From positions 1-64,000 of the forward strand of contig JABCZJ010000001.1 of NCBI GenBank assembly GCA_013289715.1: 64,000 nt of DNA, read 5' to 3'. Below, one piece after another: positions 27,943-37,784 of this stretch; the first letter of the stretch is position 1; each line of letters begins with the position of its first letter. A program made the translations under genes and the position numbers. The stretch is from Acidobacteriota bacterium (GTDB lineage: Bacteria > Acidobacteriota > Terriglobia > Acidiferrales > UBA7541). The notes under the pieces were generated by a model. The model did not search any database. It was not told the origin of the DNA and saw nothing but the letters and a program-made list of their open reading frames with translations.

Positions 27943-29601
27943 ATGAAGCGTAACGGAAATTTGTTTCTTGTTGTCGCAGTGTTGATCGCGGGCCTGGGGC
28001 TGGCCACAGTCCCGCCTGCCTCCGCGCAGCAGAAGCCCAACATCCTTGTCATCATGGGTGACGATATCGGGACATCGAACATCGGCGCCTATAGCCTTCA
28101 CGTGATGGCCGGCAAGACGCCGAACCTCGACAAGCTTGCAAAGGAAGGCATGATTTTCACCGACTATTACGCCGAGGCAAGCTGTACGGCGGGTCGGGCG
28201 AACTTCATCACGGGTGAACTGCCAATCCGCACGGGCATGACCACGGTCGGTCAGGCGGGCGCGCCGATCGGCATCCCTGCGGAAGCCGTCACGATCGCCA
28301 CCGCGCTGAAAGCGTTGGGTTATGAGACCGGCCAGTTCGGCAAGAACCATCTTGGTGACAAGAATGAATTCCTGCCCACCGTCCACGGCTTCGATGAATT
28401 CTTCGGCTATCTCTATCACCTGGACGCCATGGAAGACCCGTTCCACCCCAACTATCCGCAGAACCTCTTGAATGCCGTCGGCCCGCGCAACCTGGTTCAT
28501 TCCTGGGCGACGGACGTGGATGATCCCACCGAGATGCCGCGCTGGGGCAAGATCGGCAAGCAGAAGATCCAAGATGAAGGGCCGTTGCCGCCGCACCCCA
28601 CTAACGGGATCAAGTACAACATGGAGACGGTGGACGACACCATCCGCGACCTCTCCATCAAGTTCATGGACAAGTCCAAGGCCGACGGCAAGCCATTCTT
28701 TGTCTGGATGAACACGACGCGCATGCACGTGGTCACCCATCTCTCGCCGAAATACGCGGCAATGATGAACTCGGAGAATGGTTGGAGCATCGAGGAAGCG
28801 GGCATGGCGCAGTTGGATGACGACATCGGCCTCGTGATGCAACACCTCAAAGACGCGGGATTAGACGACAACACCATCGTCGTTTTCACCACCGACAACG
28901 GCACCGAAACGTTCACCTGGCCCGATGGCGGCTCGACGCCGTACGCACAGGGGAAAGGAACGGTCATGGAAGGCGGCTTCCGCGTGCCATGCATCGCCCG
29001 TTGGCCCGGCCATATCCCGGCGGAATCCGTGCAGAACGGCATCATGTCCGGCTTGGACTGGTTGCCGACGTTCGTCTCTATGGCGGGAAACCCGAACATC
29101 ACCGACCAATTGCTCAAAGGGGTGAAACTCGGCGACCGGACTTACAAGAACCACCTCGATGGCTACGATCAGACCGCCATGCTCACTGGCAAAGGTCCAT
29201 CCAACCGCCACGAAATCTTCTACCTTGGTGAAAGCACGATTGGCGCGGTGCGCATTGACGACTACAAGTATCGTTTCATCGACCAACCTCAGGGCTGGCT
29301 GGGGGTCAAGACCCATCCGGACGTGCCTATGATCACCAATCTGCGCCTCGATCCGTACGAGAAACTGGGCTTTCCAGAAGACCTTACGAGGAATGGGTCG
29401 CTGTTATTTTTCAGCGATTGGTACATGTATCAATTCTGGCGTTTCGTGTTCGTCCAACAGGTAATGGGCAAGGAGATCCAGACTTTCCTGGAATTTCCGC
29501 CGATGCAACGAGGCGCAAGCTTCAACCTCGATGCCCTGAAAGCCGAAATGGCCGCCAAGATGGCCCAGGCGGAAGCGGCGGCCAAGGGCCCCAGCAATTA
29601 A
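27943..29601 (+). CDS. Arylsulfatase 1
   Basis: A 552-aa exported sulfatase (type I, alkaline-phosphatase superfamily) that cleaves sulfate esters. The signal peptide ends at PASAQQ. Metal ligands appear in VIMGDDIG. Cys81 in SCTAGRANFITG is the residue converted to formylglycine, matching the C-x-[PA]-x-R rule. KNHLGDKNEFLPTVHGFDEF and FTTDNGTETFTWPDGG are the later active-site blocks. It needs the FGE encoded at 19107. GAGGAGA precedes the ATG at 27943; the frame also runs back to 27928. Third codon positions look more G/C-rich than in neighbours, which may hint at transfer. The second sulfatase at 38528 is similar throughout. Confidence 0.92.
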   Translation: MKRNGNLFLVVAVLIAGLGLATVPPASAQQKPNILVIMGDDIGTSNIGAYSLHVMAGKTPNLDKLAKEGMIFTDYYAEASCTAGRANFITGELPIRTGMTTVGQAGAPIGIPAEAVTIATALKALGYETGQFGKNHLGDKNEFLPTVHGFDEFFGYLYHLDAMEDPFHPNYPQNLLNAVGPRNLVHSWATDVDDPTEMPRWGKIGKQKIQDEGPLPPHPTNGIKYNMETVDDTIRDLSIKFMDKSKADGKPFFVWMNTTRMHVVTHLSPKYAAMMNSENGWSIEEAGMAQLDDDIGLVMQHLKDAGLDDNTIVVFTTDNGTETFTWPDGGSTPYAQGKGTVMEGGFRVPCIARWPGHIPAESVQNGIMSGLDWLPTFVSMAGNPNITDQLLKGVKLGDRTYKNHLDGYDQTAMLTGKGPSNRHEIFYLGESTIGAVRIDDYKYRFIDQPQGWLGVKTHPDVPMITNLRLDPYEKLGFPEDLTRNGSLLFFSDWYMYQFWRFVFVQQVMGKEIQTFLEFPPMQRGASFNLDALKAEMAAKMAQAEAAAKGPSN

Positions 29602-29618
29602 CCGCAACTGCCTTCACG

Positions 29619-29644
29619 GCGGGCGGCTCGCAAGGGCCGCCCGC
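29619..29644. terminator. Strong hairpin after sulfatase 1
   Basis: Perfect 9-bp stem (GCGGGCGGC with GCCGCCCGC) and an 8-nt loop, starting 18 bp after the stop codon. No T-run follows, so termination efficiency is uncertain. Confidence 0.5.
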
Positions 29645-29786
29645 TGGGAGTGGCGTTCGCTTCGAGCGTGTAGTGTTTCTGCCCACGAATAAGATCGGAA
29701 ATACCGACCAAGAGGTAAGTGCCGGATGGTTAGCTTTGCAGCGATACGATTCCGGAGTGCCTTCGTTTTTCTGAAAAGGCCAAGAG

Positions 29787-30485
29787 ATGAAATGCGTTCG
29801 TGGCCGATGGCTGATGGCAGCACTTCTTTTGTTATTGCGCTGTTCCTCGCTGCACGCTCAAACATCAACGACGGAATTCCTGCCCGAGATTGATGCGAAT
29901 TTCAAACTGAATTCCAACGTGCGATTTCTTTTTCAAGCGAAGCAAACCAGAGAAGGTGGCGATCCTACGCAAGCGGAAGTGGGGCCCAGCATAGAATTTT
30001 ACCTGAAGCCTTTGCTCAAGCTGAAAAATGTCACTCTCTTCGATCTGGACGATGCGAAATCCAGGCCGCTCGTCTTGGCGGTCGGATACCGCGCTGTCCC
30101 CTCGCCGGGCAAGCCCACGATAAACCGGATGGAACCCGTGCTCACATTTCACGTTCCCATAACGGCCCGGATACTGATTTCCGATAGAAACCGCGCCGAT
30201 CTTGATTGGTCTCCCGGCAAGTTCGTCTGGCGCTATCGCAACCGGCTAACGGCCGAACGGCGCTTCACGATCAGTAACTACCACCCCGCGCCGTATGTCA
30301 GCGCCGAGATCTTCTACGAGAGCCAGTACTCAAAAATCAGCTCCACCAATCTCTATGCGGGTTGCTTGCTGCCGGTGAGCAAGCATATCGAGTTCGATCC
30401 CTACTACGAGCACGAGAACAACACGGGCAAGCGCCCGAATCAGCAGGTGAACGCTATAGGTCTCATTCTGAACCTGTTTTTCTAG
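29787..30485 (+). CDS. DUF2490-like outer-membrane barrel
   Basis: A 232-aa exported protein. The signal peptide (WLMAALLLLLRCSSLHAQ) is followed by alternating beta-strand sequence, including WRYRNRLTAERRF and YVSAEIFYES, and a terminal LILNLFF ending in Phe, as in outer-membrane barrels. The arrangement matches DUF2490. It follows sulfatase 1 after a hairpin, so it may be transcribed separately. Role unknown. Confidence 0.7.
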   Translation: MKCVRGRWLMAALLLLLRCSSLHAQTSTTEFLPEIDANFKLNSNVRFLFQAKQTREGGDPTQAEVGPSIEFYLKPLLKLKNVTLFDLDDAKSRPLVLAVGYRAVPSPGKPTINRMEPVLTFHVPITARILISDRNRADLDWSPGKFVWRYRNRLTAERRFTISNYHPAPYVSAEIFYESQYSKISSTNLYAGCLLPVSKHIEFDPYYEHENNTGKRPNQQVNAIGLILNLFF

Positions 30486-30627
30486 GCCTCGGAACCTAAC
30501 GCTGGAAATCACCGCGACCACACACCCGGCGCGCGGCTTGGCTCCGGCCAAACCGCCGCTTACGCGCGTAACGAGCGTCAGCACAAGTACGCTGGGCCAA
30601 GCTGATGGTAATCGAGCGCGATGGGAC

Positions 30628-30641
30628 TGTTACTTCTGACA
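30628..30641 (+). promoter_or_regulatory. TGTYA-N4-TGACA operator copy
   Basis: TGTTACTTCTGACA followed by ATTATAT, 90 bp before the GTG start of the beta-barrel gene at 30731. Confidence 0.6.
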
Positions 30642-30730
30642 ATTATATCGGACGTGCACTTGGCACAGGCTTAGCAAGCTTAGGCGGATGCAGGATTCAG
30701 TCCGGCGAAGGACACAACAAGGAGCTTCTC

Positions 30731-31654
30731 GTGACGTCAAATCGGAAATTCAGGGTATCGGCAATATTCTTGGGACTGCTCCTGCTGGCAAGTGTACGCG
30801 CGTCTCACGCTCAAGCGACTCCTCCAGCGCGCAGCGTAGACGTCCTCGAGACCGATATGTCAAGCTCTACCGTTGCGACGGCGAATGCCGCAGTCACAAG
30901 TCCGGTGACGCCTTCTGACGCCGAGCCCGCGGCGGTAACTCCAACGGGCGCCGACACGGCCGCCAGCGCAACCTCCGAAAGCGACTGGCACTTTACCGTG
31001 AGTCCCTATCTGTGGTTCCCCGGAGTGCACGGGAGTATTGGGGCACCGAACGGCGGGCAAATCGGCTTCAGCGCTTCCGCGGGCGACCTTCTTTCGAACT
31101 TCCGGATTGGATTAATGGGCGTGATCGAACCTCGCTACAAGCGAATCGTGATGCCGCTCGATATCTTTTGGATCCGGCTGGGGGACAATAGAGCGCTCCC
31201 GAACAGCCCCAACCAGGGCGTGGCGAACCTACACGCGACCGAATTCTTCCTGACTCAGAAGGTCGGTTATCGGCTGATTGATTCGGAGCGGCTCAAGATA
31301 GATGCGCTTGCGGGATTCCGCTACTGGTACTTCGGGGAGAATCTATCGTTTACGACTAACACTCTGAATTTCTCCGGGGTGCAGAGCTGGGTGGACCCGC
31401 TGGTCGGCGGACGCATCACTGGAATTCTGACGCCCAAAGTGGAAGTTACGATTGGGGGTGACGTAGGCGGCTGGGGTGTCGGTTCCCAAATGGATTACCA
31501 GATCTTCGGTCTTCTCGGTTACCGCATCAAACCGGCGTTGGCCTTGCAAGCGGGTTACCGTTATCTCTACTTTGACTATCGGCGCGCCTCGGGCGCTTAC
31601 CTGGACAACGCCACGTCTGGGGTGGTCTTTGGCGTGAGCATCACCCTCAAATAG
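30731..31654 (+). CDS. Outer-membrane beta-barrel protein
   Basis: A 307-aa exported protein. GTG at 30731 is chosen because AAGGAG lies 6 bp before it and the signal peptide (AIFLGLLLLASVRASHAQ) starts there; the frame runs back to 30605 across the operator. After a low-complexity Ala/Thr/Ser region (about 30-80) comes a barrel of about 220 residues beginning DWHFTVSPYLWFPGVHGSIG and ending VVFGVSITLK, with repeated aromatic-flanked strands (GYRYLYFDYRR). Transported substrate, if any, unknown. Confidence 0.75.
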   Translation: MTSNRKFRVSAIFLGLLLLASVRASHAQATPPARSVDVLETDMSSSTVATANAAVTSPVTPSDAEPAAVTPTGADTAASATSESDWHFTVSPYLWFPGVHGSIGAPNGGQIGFSASAGDLLSNFRIGLMGVIEPRYKRIVMPLDIFWIRLGDNRALPNSPNQGVANLHATEFFLTQKVGYRLIDSERLKIDALAGFRYWYFGENLSFTTNTLNFSGVQSWVDPLVGGRITGILTPKVEVTIGGDVGGWGVGSQMDYQIFGLLGYRIKPALALQAGYRYLYFDYRRASGAYLDNATSGVVFGVSITLK

Positions 31655-32179
31655 GCAACGGGATTTGTGAAATATTCCGGTTGCCGCGGCGGTGGCGAAT
31701 GCACGCTCCCGCAAGTGGCGCCTTCTTACTCTTGCGACTTTCGACGCGCAAGCGGCCGGGCGATCCAGCCGCGCGCCGTCCTTTTGCCTCCGAGGAATCA
31801 AGACGCGCCCCTTGTCTCAGGCTTTTTTGCTAAACCTGTCAATCTTGACAATACCGTCAAATCCGTCCGAATCGTATTCTCCCGTTGGTTAGGGTGGAGG
31901 ACCCGGGTTGAGACAACCCCACGCTCCATTCTTGAGACGGGCCCCCAATGCCTCTCCCAAGACTCTTTTCCGGGTCCTCCAAAAACTGAAGGCAGAGGCA
32001 ATTAGAGTGGCGGCCTCTGCTGAACCTGCTTTGAGCCTTGCGGACCGCGTAACCCGCAGCATCGAGACACAGGGTTTTGCGATTCGTAGCGACAACGGTC
32101 CAGCTACAGGGGAAGTGGCGGTGGACGCAGGCGACGATGTTAGCAGCTAAATTTTGACACAGATTAAGGGAGCATCCCG
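31655..32179. other. Long intergenic with operator, possible decayed frame
   Basis: Contains the operator at 31837. An 80-codon plus-strand frame from a TTG at 31908 has no ribosome binding site or recognisable similarity and is not called. Confidence 0.4.
31837..31850 (+). promoter_or_regulatory. TGTYA-N4-TGACA operator copy
   Basis: TGTCAATCTTGACA followed by ATACCGTC, the same eight bases that follow ATGTGAC-side sequence near 19029. It is 330 bp before the next clear gene (32180), farther than usual. Confidence 0.5.
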
Positions 32180-32932
32180 ATGAGTCATGGAGTTGCAAAT
32201 AGCTGCAGAACGCAGTCCCTCGTCCGTTTCTTTGTTCCTATCGCCAGGCGCTTGGTAATTATCGGCGTTGTAGCGCTGGTCGCCGGTGGCGTCGCCATCG
32301 CGCAGAATGGTGAACTGCAGCAAAAGCTTGCGGCTGCGAAGCAGGCTGCTGCTGAAAATAAGCAGCGACTGCGCCAGTATCAATGGACGGAAACAACGCA
32401 GCTCACGCTGAAGGGAGATCCGAAGCCGTCAACTCAAAAATTGTGCCAGTACGGGCCTGACGGGCAGGTCCAGAAGACTCCGATCGGCCCTCCGCCGGAG
32501 CCACCCAGTGGCGGCAGATTGAAGCAAAGGGTGATTGAAAAGAAAAAAGCGGAGATGATGGACTACATGGATGATGTGAAGGCCGTCCTCGCCATGTACG
32601 TTCCGCCCGACCCCGAAAGAATGCAGCAAGCGTTTCAGGCCGGTAAAGTCTCGCTCAACCCTGCTGGCGGTGTCGTGAATTTAATCTTCACGGACTATGC
32701 CCAGCCCGGCGATCGTATGACGCTCGTGTTTAACCCTGAGATAAAAAAGATCGTTTCCTTGAGCGTTAACACGTACATGGGCCAAGCCAAAGACGTGGTG
32801 ACGTTGCAGGTTCAGATGGCCCCTCTGCCTGATGGAACCAGCTACGCGCAGCAGACGATTCTCACGGCGACTGCCAAAGAGCTGGTCGTAACAACTACCA
32901 ACTCGAATTACCAAAAGCTTGGCGGGTACTAA
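32180..32932 (+). CDS. Exported protein of unknown family
   Basis: A 250-aa protein with a late hydrophobic signal/anchor at about 25-42 (LVIIGVVALVAGGVAIAQ). A helical, Gln/Lys-rich stretch (LQQKLAAAKQAAAENKQRLR) precedes YQWTETTQLTLKGD. The remainder looks like mixed beta structure with DYAQPGDRMTLVFNPEIKKI. I do not recognise the family. GGGAG precedes the ATG. The transporter gene at 33142 starts 209 bp later on the same strand. Confidence 0.7.
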   Translation: MSHGVANSCRTQSLVRFFVPIARRLVIIGVVALVAGGVAIAQNGELQQKLAAAKQAAAENKQRLRQYQWTETTQLTLKGDPKPSTQKLCQYGPDGQVQKTPIGPPPEPPSGGRLKQRVIEKKKAEMMDYMDDVKAVLAMYVPPDPERMQQAFQAGKVSLNPAGGVVNLIFTDYAQPGDRMTLVFNPEIKKIVSLSVNTYMGQAKDVVTLQVQMAPLPDGTSYAQQTILTATAKELVVTTTNSNYQKLGGY

Positions 32933-33141
32933 GACGCTGGAATAATTCATCTCATCGGTCCCGAGAATTGCGCACGACCCGGATTGGGCATAAGACGGAG
33001 CGAACTCTGGCTGCGTCGCGCTTCGTTGCACGCGGTCAGTGCCGGTTGCAGAATGGACTTTGCGCAACAGCGAATCGCTGGTTCTTTCAGCATCGCCCTG
33101 GAAGCTTCTGATCCCAGTCAACTGCGGGTTGTGGTTCGCTC

Positions 33142-34146
33142 ATGAAAGGAGGCCCCTCTCAACCGATCCTGCCAATCCTGCAGGTTGTTGCCTGCAGCAT
33201 CATCATTTTGTGGGGAGTCAGAGCCGCATCTCCGATCCTCGGTCCTCTTCTGCTCAGCCTTCTGCTCGCATATGCCGTAGTGCCGTTTCCCAAGTGGCTG
33301 ATGCTGCGGTTCAAATTCCACAAGTCCGCGGCGATTGTGATGACGGCGGTCGCTGTAGTCGCTTTTGGGCTGTATATCCTGCTCTCTCTGGATCTGGCCG
33401 CTATTCGCATAGCGGCAAAACTCCCAATCTACGAGCGGCGCTTGGCAGAGCTTTACGACCAGGTCACGGTTTTCATGAATGCGTACGGCATTCTTACACC
33501 CAGCGTCTCAGTTAAAGGTGTTCTGACGGTCGAGCGGCTCCGTGAGATTTCGCGCGCGCTGCTGCCAGAGGCGGGCTCGATACACTCCGACGGAATACTG
33601 GTCTCTCTTTTGACATTCCTATTCATTATCGAGATGGCGGGAGAAATCGGAGTAAAGCCGGGCCCCCTGGCCGAGAGCTTGGCCTACTACGGTTCTGATG
33701 CGCGCAGCTACGTGGCCGTCACGGCCAAGACCGCTGGCATCAATGCCCTGCTCAATCTGGCGTTTCTGCTGGTGATGGGGGTAGATACCCCCGTCGTCTG
33801 GAGCTTCCTTTATTTTTTTCTCGACTTCATCCCCACTCTGGGATTCGTGATAGCGCTGGTACCACCGACCTTCGTGACGTTGCTGATGTATGGCTGGAAG
33901 AGAGCGTTGGTGGTGGCCGCGGGCCTGATACTGACGAATTTGATTGTCGATAACGTGGTCACGCCGATCTTCGTGAAGCACGCCATGGATGTCTCCTTCC
34001 TCGATATCACGCTTTCCCTCGTCGTTTGGGCTTTCCTACTGGGGCTTACGAGAGCAATCCTTGCGATTCCCTTGACGCTGGCGTTGCGAAAGTTCGCCGT
34101 AAGAGACTCGAGCGAACCGGAACCCGCGCTGAGTCTCTCTGGATGA
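33142..34146 (+). CDS. AI-2E/PerM-family transporter
   Basis: A 334-aa membrane protein with about eight hydrophobic segments, clustered at residues 8-75 and 150-320. The pattern fits the AI-2E (PerM/TqsA) family, with FLDFIPTLGFVIALVPP as the conserved block and the C-terminal TNLIVDNVVTPIFVKHAMDVS. Members export small molecules or act as Na+/H+ carriers, and the substrate cannot be assigned. No strong ribosome binding site is seen. Confidence 0.82.
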   Translation: MKGGPSQPILPILQVVACSIIILWGVRAASPILGPLLLSLLLAYAVVPFPKWLMLRFKFHKSAAIVMTAVAVVAFGLYILLSLDLAAIRIAAKLPIYERRLAELYDQVTVFMNAYGILTPSVSVKGVLTVERLREISRALLPEAGSIHSDGILVSLLTFLFIIEMAGEIGVKPGPLAESLAYYGSDARSYVAVTAKTAGINALLNLAFLLVMGVDTPVVWSFLYFFLDFIPTLGFVIALVPPTFVTLLMYGWKRALVVAAGLILTNLIVDNVVTPIFVKHAMDVSFLDITLSLVVWAFLLGLTRAILAIPLTLALRKFAVRDSSEPEPALSLSG

Positions 34147-34203
34147 CCCGAGGGATGGCGGATGAGTTCTGTTTGTCACACGATTGCTGAAGGTTTTGCC
34201 ACC

Positions 34204-34217
34204 TGTTATTTCTAACA
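34204..34217 (+). promoter_or_regulatory. TGTYA-N4-TRACA operator copy
   Basis: TGTTATTTCTAACA followed by GTT, with perfect 5-bp arms but TAACA in place of TGACA; 83 bp before the ATG at 34301. Confidence 0.5.
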
Positions 34218-34300
34218 GTTCCACTCGGTCTGCGATACAGCTAACCTGCATACGTACCTTCGGAATAGATTCGGCAATCCGGAATCGCGGGAGTTGGACG

Positions 34301-34993
34301 ATGCGAACAAGACGATCGTTTGCTTGCTGGCTCGCGGCTTTGCTTCTGGTCGTCTCTGGCATGGCGCTGGCGCAGGACACAAGCCAGAACCGTACGCTCA
34401 TCGTAAACGGCCAGTCCGGAAACGTGCCTGTGATTCAGGTCAACGGTCGCTCCTACGTCGATCTGGAAGCTCTGGCACGCGCGGCAAATGGCTCGCTCAG
34501 CTTTGCTGGAAACCAGATCGCCTTGACCCTGCCCGGCTCGCCTGTCAATGGGAACACAACGTCAGCGCCCGCAGCTGCTCCGGCTCCGGCAGCGAATCCG
34601 GGATTTTCACAAGCGTTTTTGAAGGCTGGTATCGAGCAAATGTCCACCATCCGGGAATGGCATACGGCGCTCGCGGCCGCGATTCAGAATGGAATTCCTG
34701 TAGCGGCAAATTGGCTTGCGCCGTATCGCAATCAGGCGGCCATCAATCTGCGTCTGGCTTCGGTCGCAGTCCAAACGGATTCGGATCGCAGGGCCTTTCA
34801 GCTGTTGACCAACGAGTTTCAGAACATGACGAAATTGGCCGACAAGTACATCGCCGCGCGCACGAACATGACCTACATTTCGCCGGACGCGCTGCAGAAC
34901 GATGACCTGAACCAGCGCATTGTGGGCTGCGGGCACTCGCTGGGGTCCATGGCCGCCAGTGGTCAGTTTGTGGACGATGGTTCGTGCAACTGA
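34301..34993 (+). CDS. Secreted protein with copper-amine-oxidase-like N-terminal domain
   Basis: A 230-aa exported protein. The signal peptide is residues 1-24 (LLLVVSGMALAQD). Residues 28-75 (LIVNGQSGNVPVIQVNGRSYVDLEALARA ... NQIALTLPG, given here in two parts) match the stalk-like repeat found at the N-terminus of copper amine oxidases and cell-surface proteins. A Pro/Ala linker follows, then a helical C-terminal domain (about 95-220) I do not recognise. The ATG at 34301 follows GGGAG and matches the signal peptide; the frame runs back to 34184 over the operator. Confidence 0.75.
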   Translation: MRTRRSFACWLAALLLVVSGMALAQDTSQNRTLIVNGQSGNVPVIQVNGRSYVDLEALARAANGSLSFAGNQIALTLPGSPVNGNTTSAPAAAPAPAANPGFSQAFLKAGIEQMSTIREWHTALAAAIQNGIPVAANWLAPYRNQAAINLRLASVAVQTDSDRRAFQLLTNEFQNMTKLADKYIAARTNMTYISPDALQNDDLNQRIVGCGHSLGSMAASGQFVDDGSCN

Positions 34994-35047
34994 AGCTCGG
35001 TATACCGGGAGCCATTCCTCATCTTTATTTGGCGGAACGCAGCGAAT

Positions 35048-35061
35048 TGTTACTTTTGACA
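35048..35061 (+). promoter_or_regulatory. TGTYA-N4-TGACA operator copy
   Basis: TGTTACTTTTGACA followed by ATTACAT, 190 bp before the DUF3300 start codon. Confidence 0.55.
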
Positions 35062-35251
35062 ATTACATGGCTTCATTGCTGAGAGCAGCATCGCGGTATC
35101 TGCGGCATTGCGTCTCGGCACCAGTTGATTTACGGCCGCATCGTTCCATTTAACAAGGGTGAAAACGGGCAGAGATCGAAACACTCGCTGGTATCTCACT
35201 TCATCCTCACGTTAAACCAGCCGTCTTGTCGCAATCGCCCGGGAGGCCAGT

Positions 35252-36592
35252 ATGGAGAGACGCAACTCGTTGGTACAACAGTTCATGGCGGTGCTTCTGG
35301 CGATTTGCATGAACCTGAGTCTGGCCACTGGAGTTGCGGGCTTCTCACAGGCCGGAAATTCGCCCGCGATGACGCCTGATCAGCTCGATAAACTCCTGGC
35401 TCCCGTCGCGCTATATCCGGACTCGCTCCTCATGCAGGTCCTGGCGGCATCCGTAAACTCCCAGGAAGTCTTGGATGGAGGAAACTGGCTGCTACAGAAC
35501 AAGAGTCTGGAGGGAGATCAACTCGACAGCGCCGCCAAAGCGGCTGGATTCGGCCCCGCGATGATGGCGCTGTTTCATTTTCCCCAAGTCGTAGACTTGA
35601 TGTGCTCCGAAATTGACTGGACCAAGCAGTTGGGAGAAGCGTTCACCGCGAGCCAGAGTGCAGTTCTTGATTCAGTCCAGCGGCTTCGGCTGCAGGCGAA
35701 GCAGGCCGGGAATCTGCAAACCACTCCGCAGCAGACCGTGGTGACGCAGCAAGCCGGCACCCAACAGGTAATCGTGATCCAGCCCACCAATCCCCAAATT
35801 ATTTACGTGCCGCAATACAATCCGGTGCAAGTATATGTTGCGCCCCCGCCGAGCCAGCCGGCCACAGGTGCCATTATCGCGTTCGGCGTAGGCATGGCCG
35901 TAGGAGCGATGTTCAGTAGCAACAATTACTATTATCCGCACTGGGGATACGGCGGTGGAGTGTACTACCGGGGCGGTCCGTGGGTGGTCCATCACTATTC
36001 TTATCGCCCGGTGTACGGCCCGAACTATCACCGCGCGACCTTGTACTATCGCCCGCCGAATTATGCCTACGCGTATAACCGCCCGTATCCGGGAAACACC
36101 CACTACAATTCCAACAACTATTACAACAATTACCGCGGCAATACGAACGTTCAAAACAAGAGCAATAACACGATCAATCGGAACGTCAGTGGGAACAACG
36201 TGACGATCAACACCGGCAACCAGGTCAACAAGACCGGAAACACGGCGGTGAAGACCGGTAACACTCAAACCAATCAGAGTTGGAAGGGGCAATCTAGCTA
36301 TAACGGCGGGAACAAAGCTGGTGGCAGTCCAGCCAACAACGCCTCCAGGAATCCATCCACCCCTAATGCTCGGACCTCTCCTGCCAGTCAGGCCAATACC
36401 CAGGCTGTGAAGCCGGATCGTGGATATCCCTCAGGCTCGGCGACTTCGTCGCAAACGCGTGCAGCCTCAAATCCCCCCGCGCAAACTCGGCCGGCCGGGG
36501 CATTCGAAGGAGCAGGAAACACCGGTAAATCCGAGAGGACCGCGAGCCAGCGTGGCGCGGCGAGCACGCAAGCGAAAAGGGGAGGCCAATGA
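35252..36592 (+). CDS. DUF3300 protein
   Basis: A 446-aa exported protein. After the signal peptide, residues 40-150 form the DUF3300 domain (LDKLLAPVALYPDSLLMQVL, FPQVVDLMCSEIDWTKQLG). A Gln-rich linker and IIYVPQYNPVQVYV follow, then a Gly-rich membrane-like stretch, a Tyr/Pro/His-rich region and an Asn/Thr-rich low-complexity tail (about 290-440). Function unknown. Its stop overlaps the start of the DUF2950 gene by 4 bp, and the two families are typical neighbours in this phylum. Confidence 0.9.
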   Translation: MERRNSLVQQFMAVLLAICMNLSLATGVAGFSQAGNSPAMTPDQLDKLLAPVALYPDSLLMQVLAASVNSQEVLDGGNWLLQNKSLEGDQLDSAAKAAGFGPAMMALFHFPQVVDLMCSEIDWTKQLGEAFTASQSAVLDSVQRLRLQAKQAGNLQTTPQQTVVTQQAGTQQVIVIQPTNPQIIYVPQYNPVQVYVAPPPSQPATGAIIAFGVGMAVGAMFSSNNYYYPHWGYGGGVYYRGGPWVVHHYSYRPVYGPNYHRATLYYRPPNYAYAYNRPYPGNTHYNSNNYYNNYRGNTNVQNKSNNTINRNVSGNNVTINTGNQVNKTGNTAVKTGNTQTNQSWKGQSSYNGGNKAGGSPANNASRNPSTPNARTSPASQANTQAVKPDRGYPSGSATSSQTRAASNPPAQTRPAGAFEGAGNTGKSERTASQRGAASTQAKRGGQ

Positions 36593-37533
36593 AAACTCAA
36601 TCTTCGGTTCAGCTGCAGTCACTTCTTTTTATCGCGGGCCTTTTCTATCTAATGACCGCTGCGCCACTGACTGCGCAAGCAGCCAGTGGGCAGAAAACTT
36701 TCCCCTCGTCAATGGAAGCGGTGCACGCTTTGGTGGACGCGGCACGTTCAGGAGATACCGCGCAATTAGAACCATTGCTCGGTCCGCGAGCGAAGGAGCT
36801 CTTAGTCTCCGGCTACGCGGGCGACGCTAAGGAACTTCTTGCAGGCTTTGTCAAAGCGTATGACGTAAAGCATTCGCTTTCGGTTGAAGCACAAGGATTC
36901 GAGTTTCTGCAAGTGGGTGAGAGCAATTGGCCATTCCCTTTTCCCATCGTTCGCGACGGCAAAGTCTGGTATTTCGACGTCGAGCGTGGCAATGAAGAAA
37001 TACTGGATCGCCGCGTCGGCCGCAACGAACTCGGTGCAATCGCCGTGTGTGAGGGCTATGTCCAAAGCCAGGTCCAATATGGCTCCAAAGGACGTGACGG
37101 CGGTCCAACCGGCGTCTACGCGCAACGATTTCACAGTAATCCAGACAAGCACGATGGCCTGTACTGGCCCGTTTCCAAAGGCGAGCCTCAGAGCCCCATG
37201 GGCCCTTTGGTCGCCAGCGCGGCTGCAGAGGATGATTCAAAGCAGCCGGACGCAAAGCCCGCGCCCTACTACGGCTACGTATATAGGATTCTGACTGCGC
37301 AGGGCCCAGACGCGCCCGGCGGAGCGAAAAGCTATCTTGTGGATGGAAAGCTGACAGGCGGCTTTGCACTCATTGCGTACCCGGCGCAATATCACTCCAG
37401 CGGCGTCATGACCTTCGTCGTCAATCAAGACGGTGTCGTGTATCAGCAGGACCTGGGTGAGCAAACGAGCGACCTTGCATCCAAAATCACTGCCTACAAT
37501 CCTGATAGTTCTTGGGAGCCAGCGCAGCACTAA
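36589..37533 (+). CDS. DUF2950 protein
   Basis: A 314-aa exported protein of the DUF2950 family. The signal peptide is followed by FPSSMEAVHALVDAARSGDT, WYFDVERGNEEILDRRVGRN, YYGYVYRILTAQG and GGAKSYLVDGKLTGGFALIA, the conserved blocks of the family. It overlaps the DUF3300 gene (ATGA), so they are translationally coupled, and GGGGAGG precedes the start. Function unknown, presumed envelope-associated. A truncated paralogue of its C-terminal third lies at 15685. Confidence 0.9.
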   Translation: MKTQSSVQLQSLLFIAGLFYLMTAAPLTAQAASGQKTFPSSMEAVHALVDAARSGDTAQLEPLLGPRAKELLVSGYAGDAKELLAGFVKAYDVKHSLSVEAQGFEFLQVGESNWPFPFPIVRDGKVWYFDVERGNEEILDRRVGRNELGAIAVCEGYVQSQVQYGSKGRDGGPTGVYAQRFHSNPDKHDGLYWPVSKGEPQSPMGPLVASAAAEDDSKQPDAKPAPYYGYVYRILTAQGPDAPGGAKSYLVDGKLTGGFALIAYPAQYHSSGVMTFVVNQDGVVYQQDLGEQTSDLASKITAYNPDSSWEPAQH

Positions 37534-37647
37534 TTCATCCGGGAATGGACGCATTGCCGTTTGGAGCTCTTCGGTTGATGCGAGCGATTGCGATTTAGCT
37601 GTGGTCGTCGGATCAAGGCACGTCGTTCTGCACGGCGCGACTTAGAC

Positions 37648-37661
37648 TGTCAGTTCTGACA
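37648..37661 (+). promoter_or_regulatory. TGTYA-N4-TGACA operator, consensus copy
   Basis: TGTCAGTTCTGACA followed by ATTACC, a perfect 6+2+6 inverted repeat, 123 bp before the YceI ATG. Confidence 0.7.
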
Positions 37662-37784
37662 ATTACCGACCGCTGCTCTTGAGGCGTAGCATCGGCAAAC
37701 CTGTGAAGGTGCCGACGCGCGTGCGCGAAGCGATCGGCGACATCTTGTTTCGGTCAAGGCCGGAATTCGACGAGGAGCAAATGT

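Noticed and set aside
30650..30675. Possible sigma-54 promoter (TGGCAC...TAGCA) after the operator at 30628
   Set aside because: Seen at one copy only; the other operator-bearing promoters lack it.
31908..32150. 80-codon frame after the operator at 31837
   Set aside because: TTG start, no Shine-Dalgarno sequence, no recognisable family; probably non-coding.
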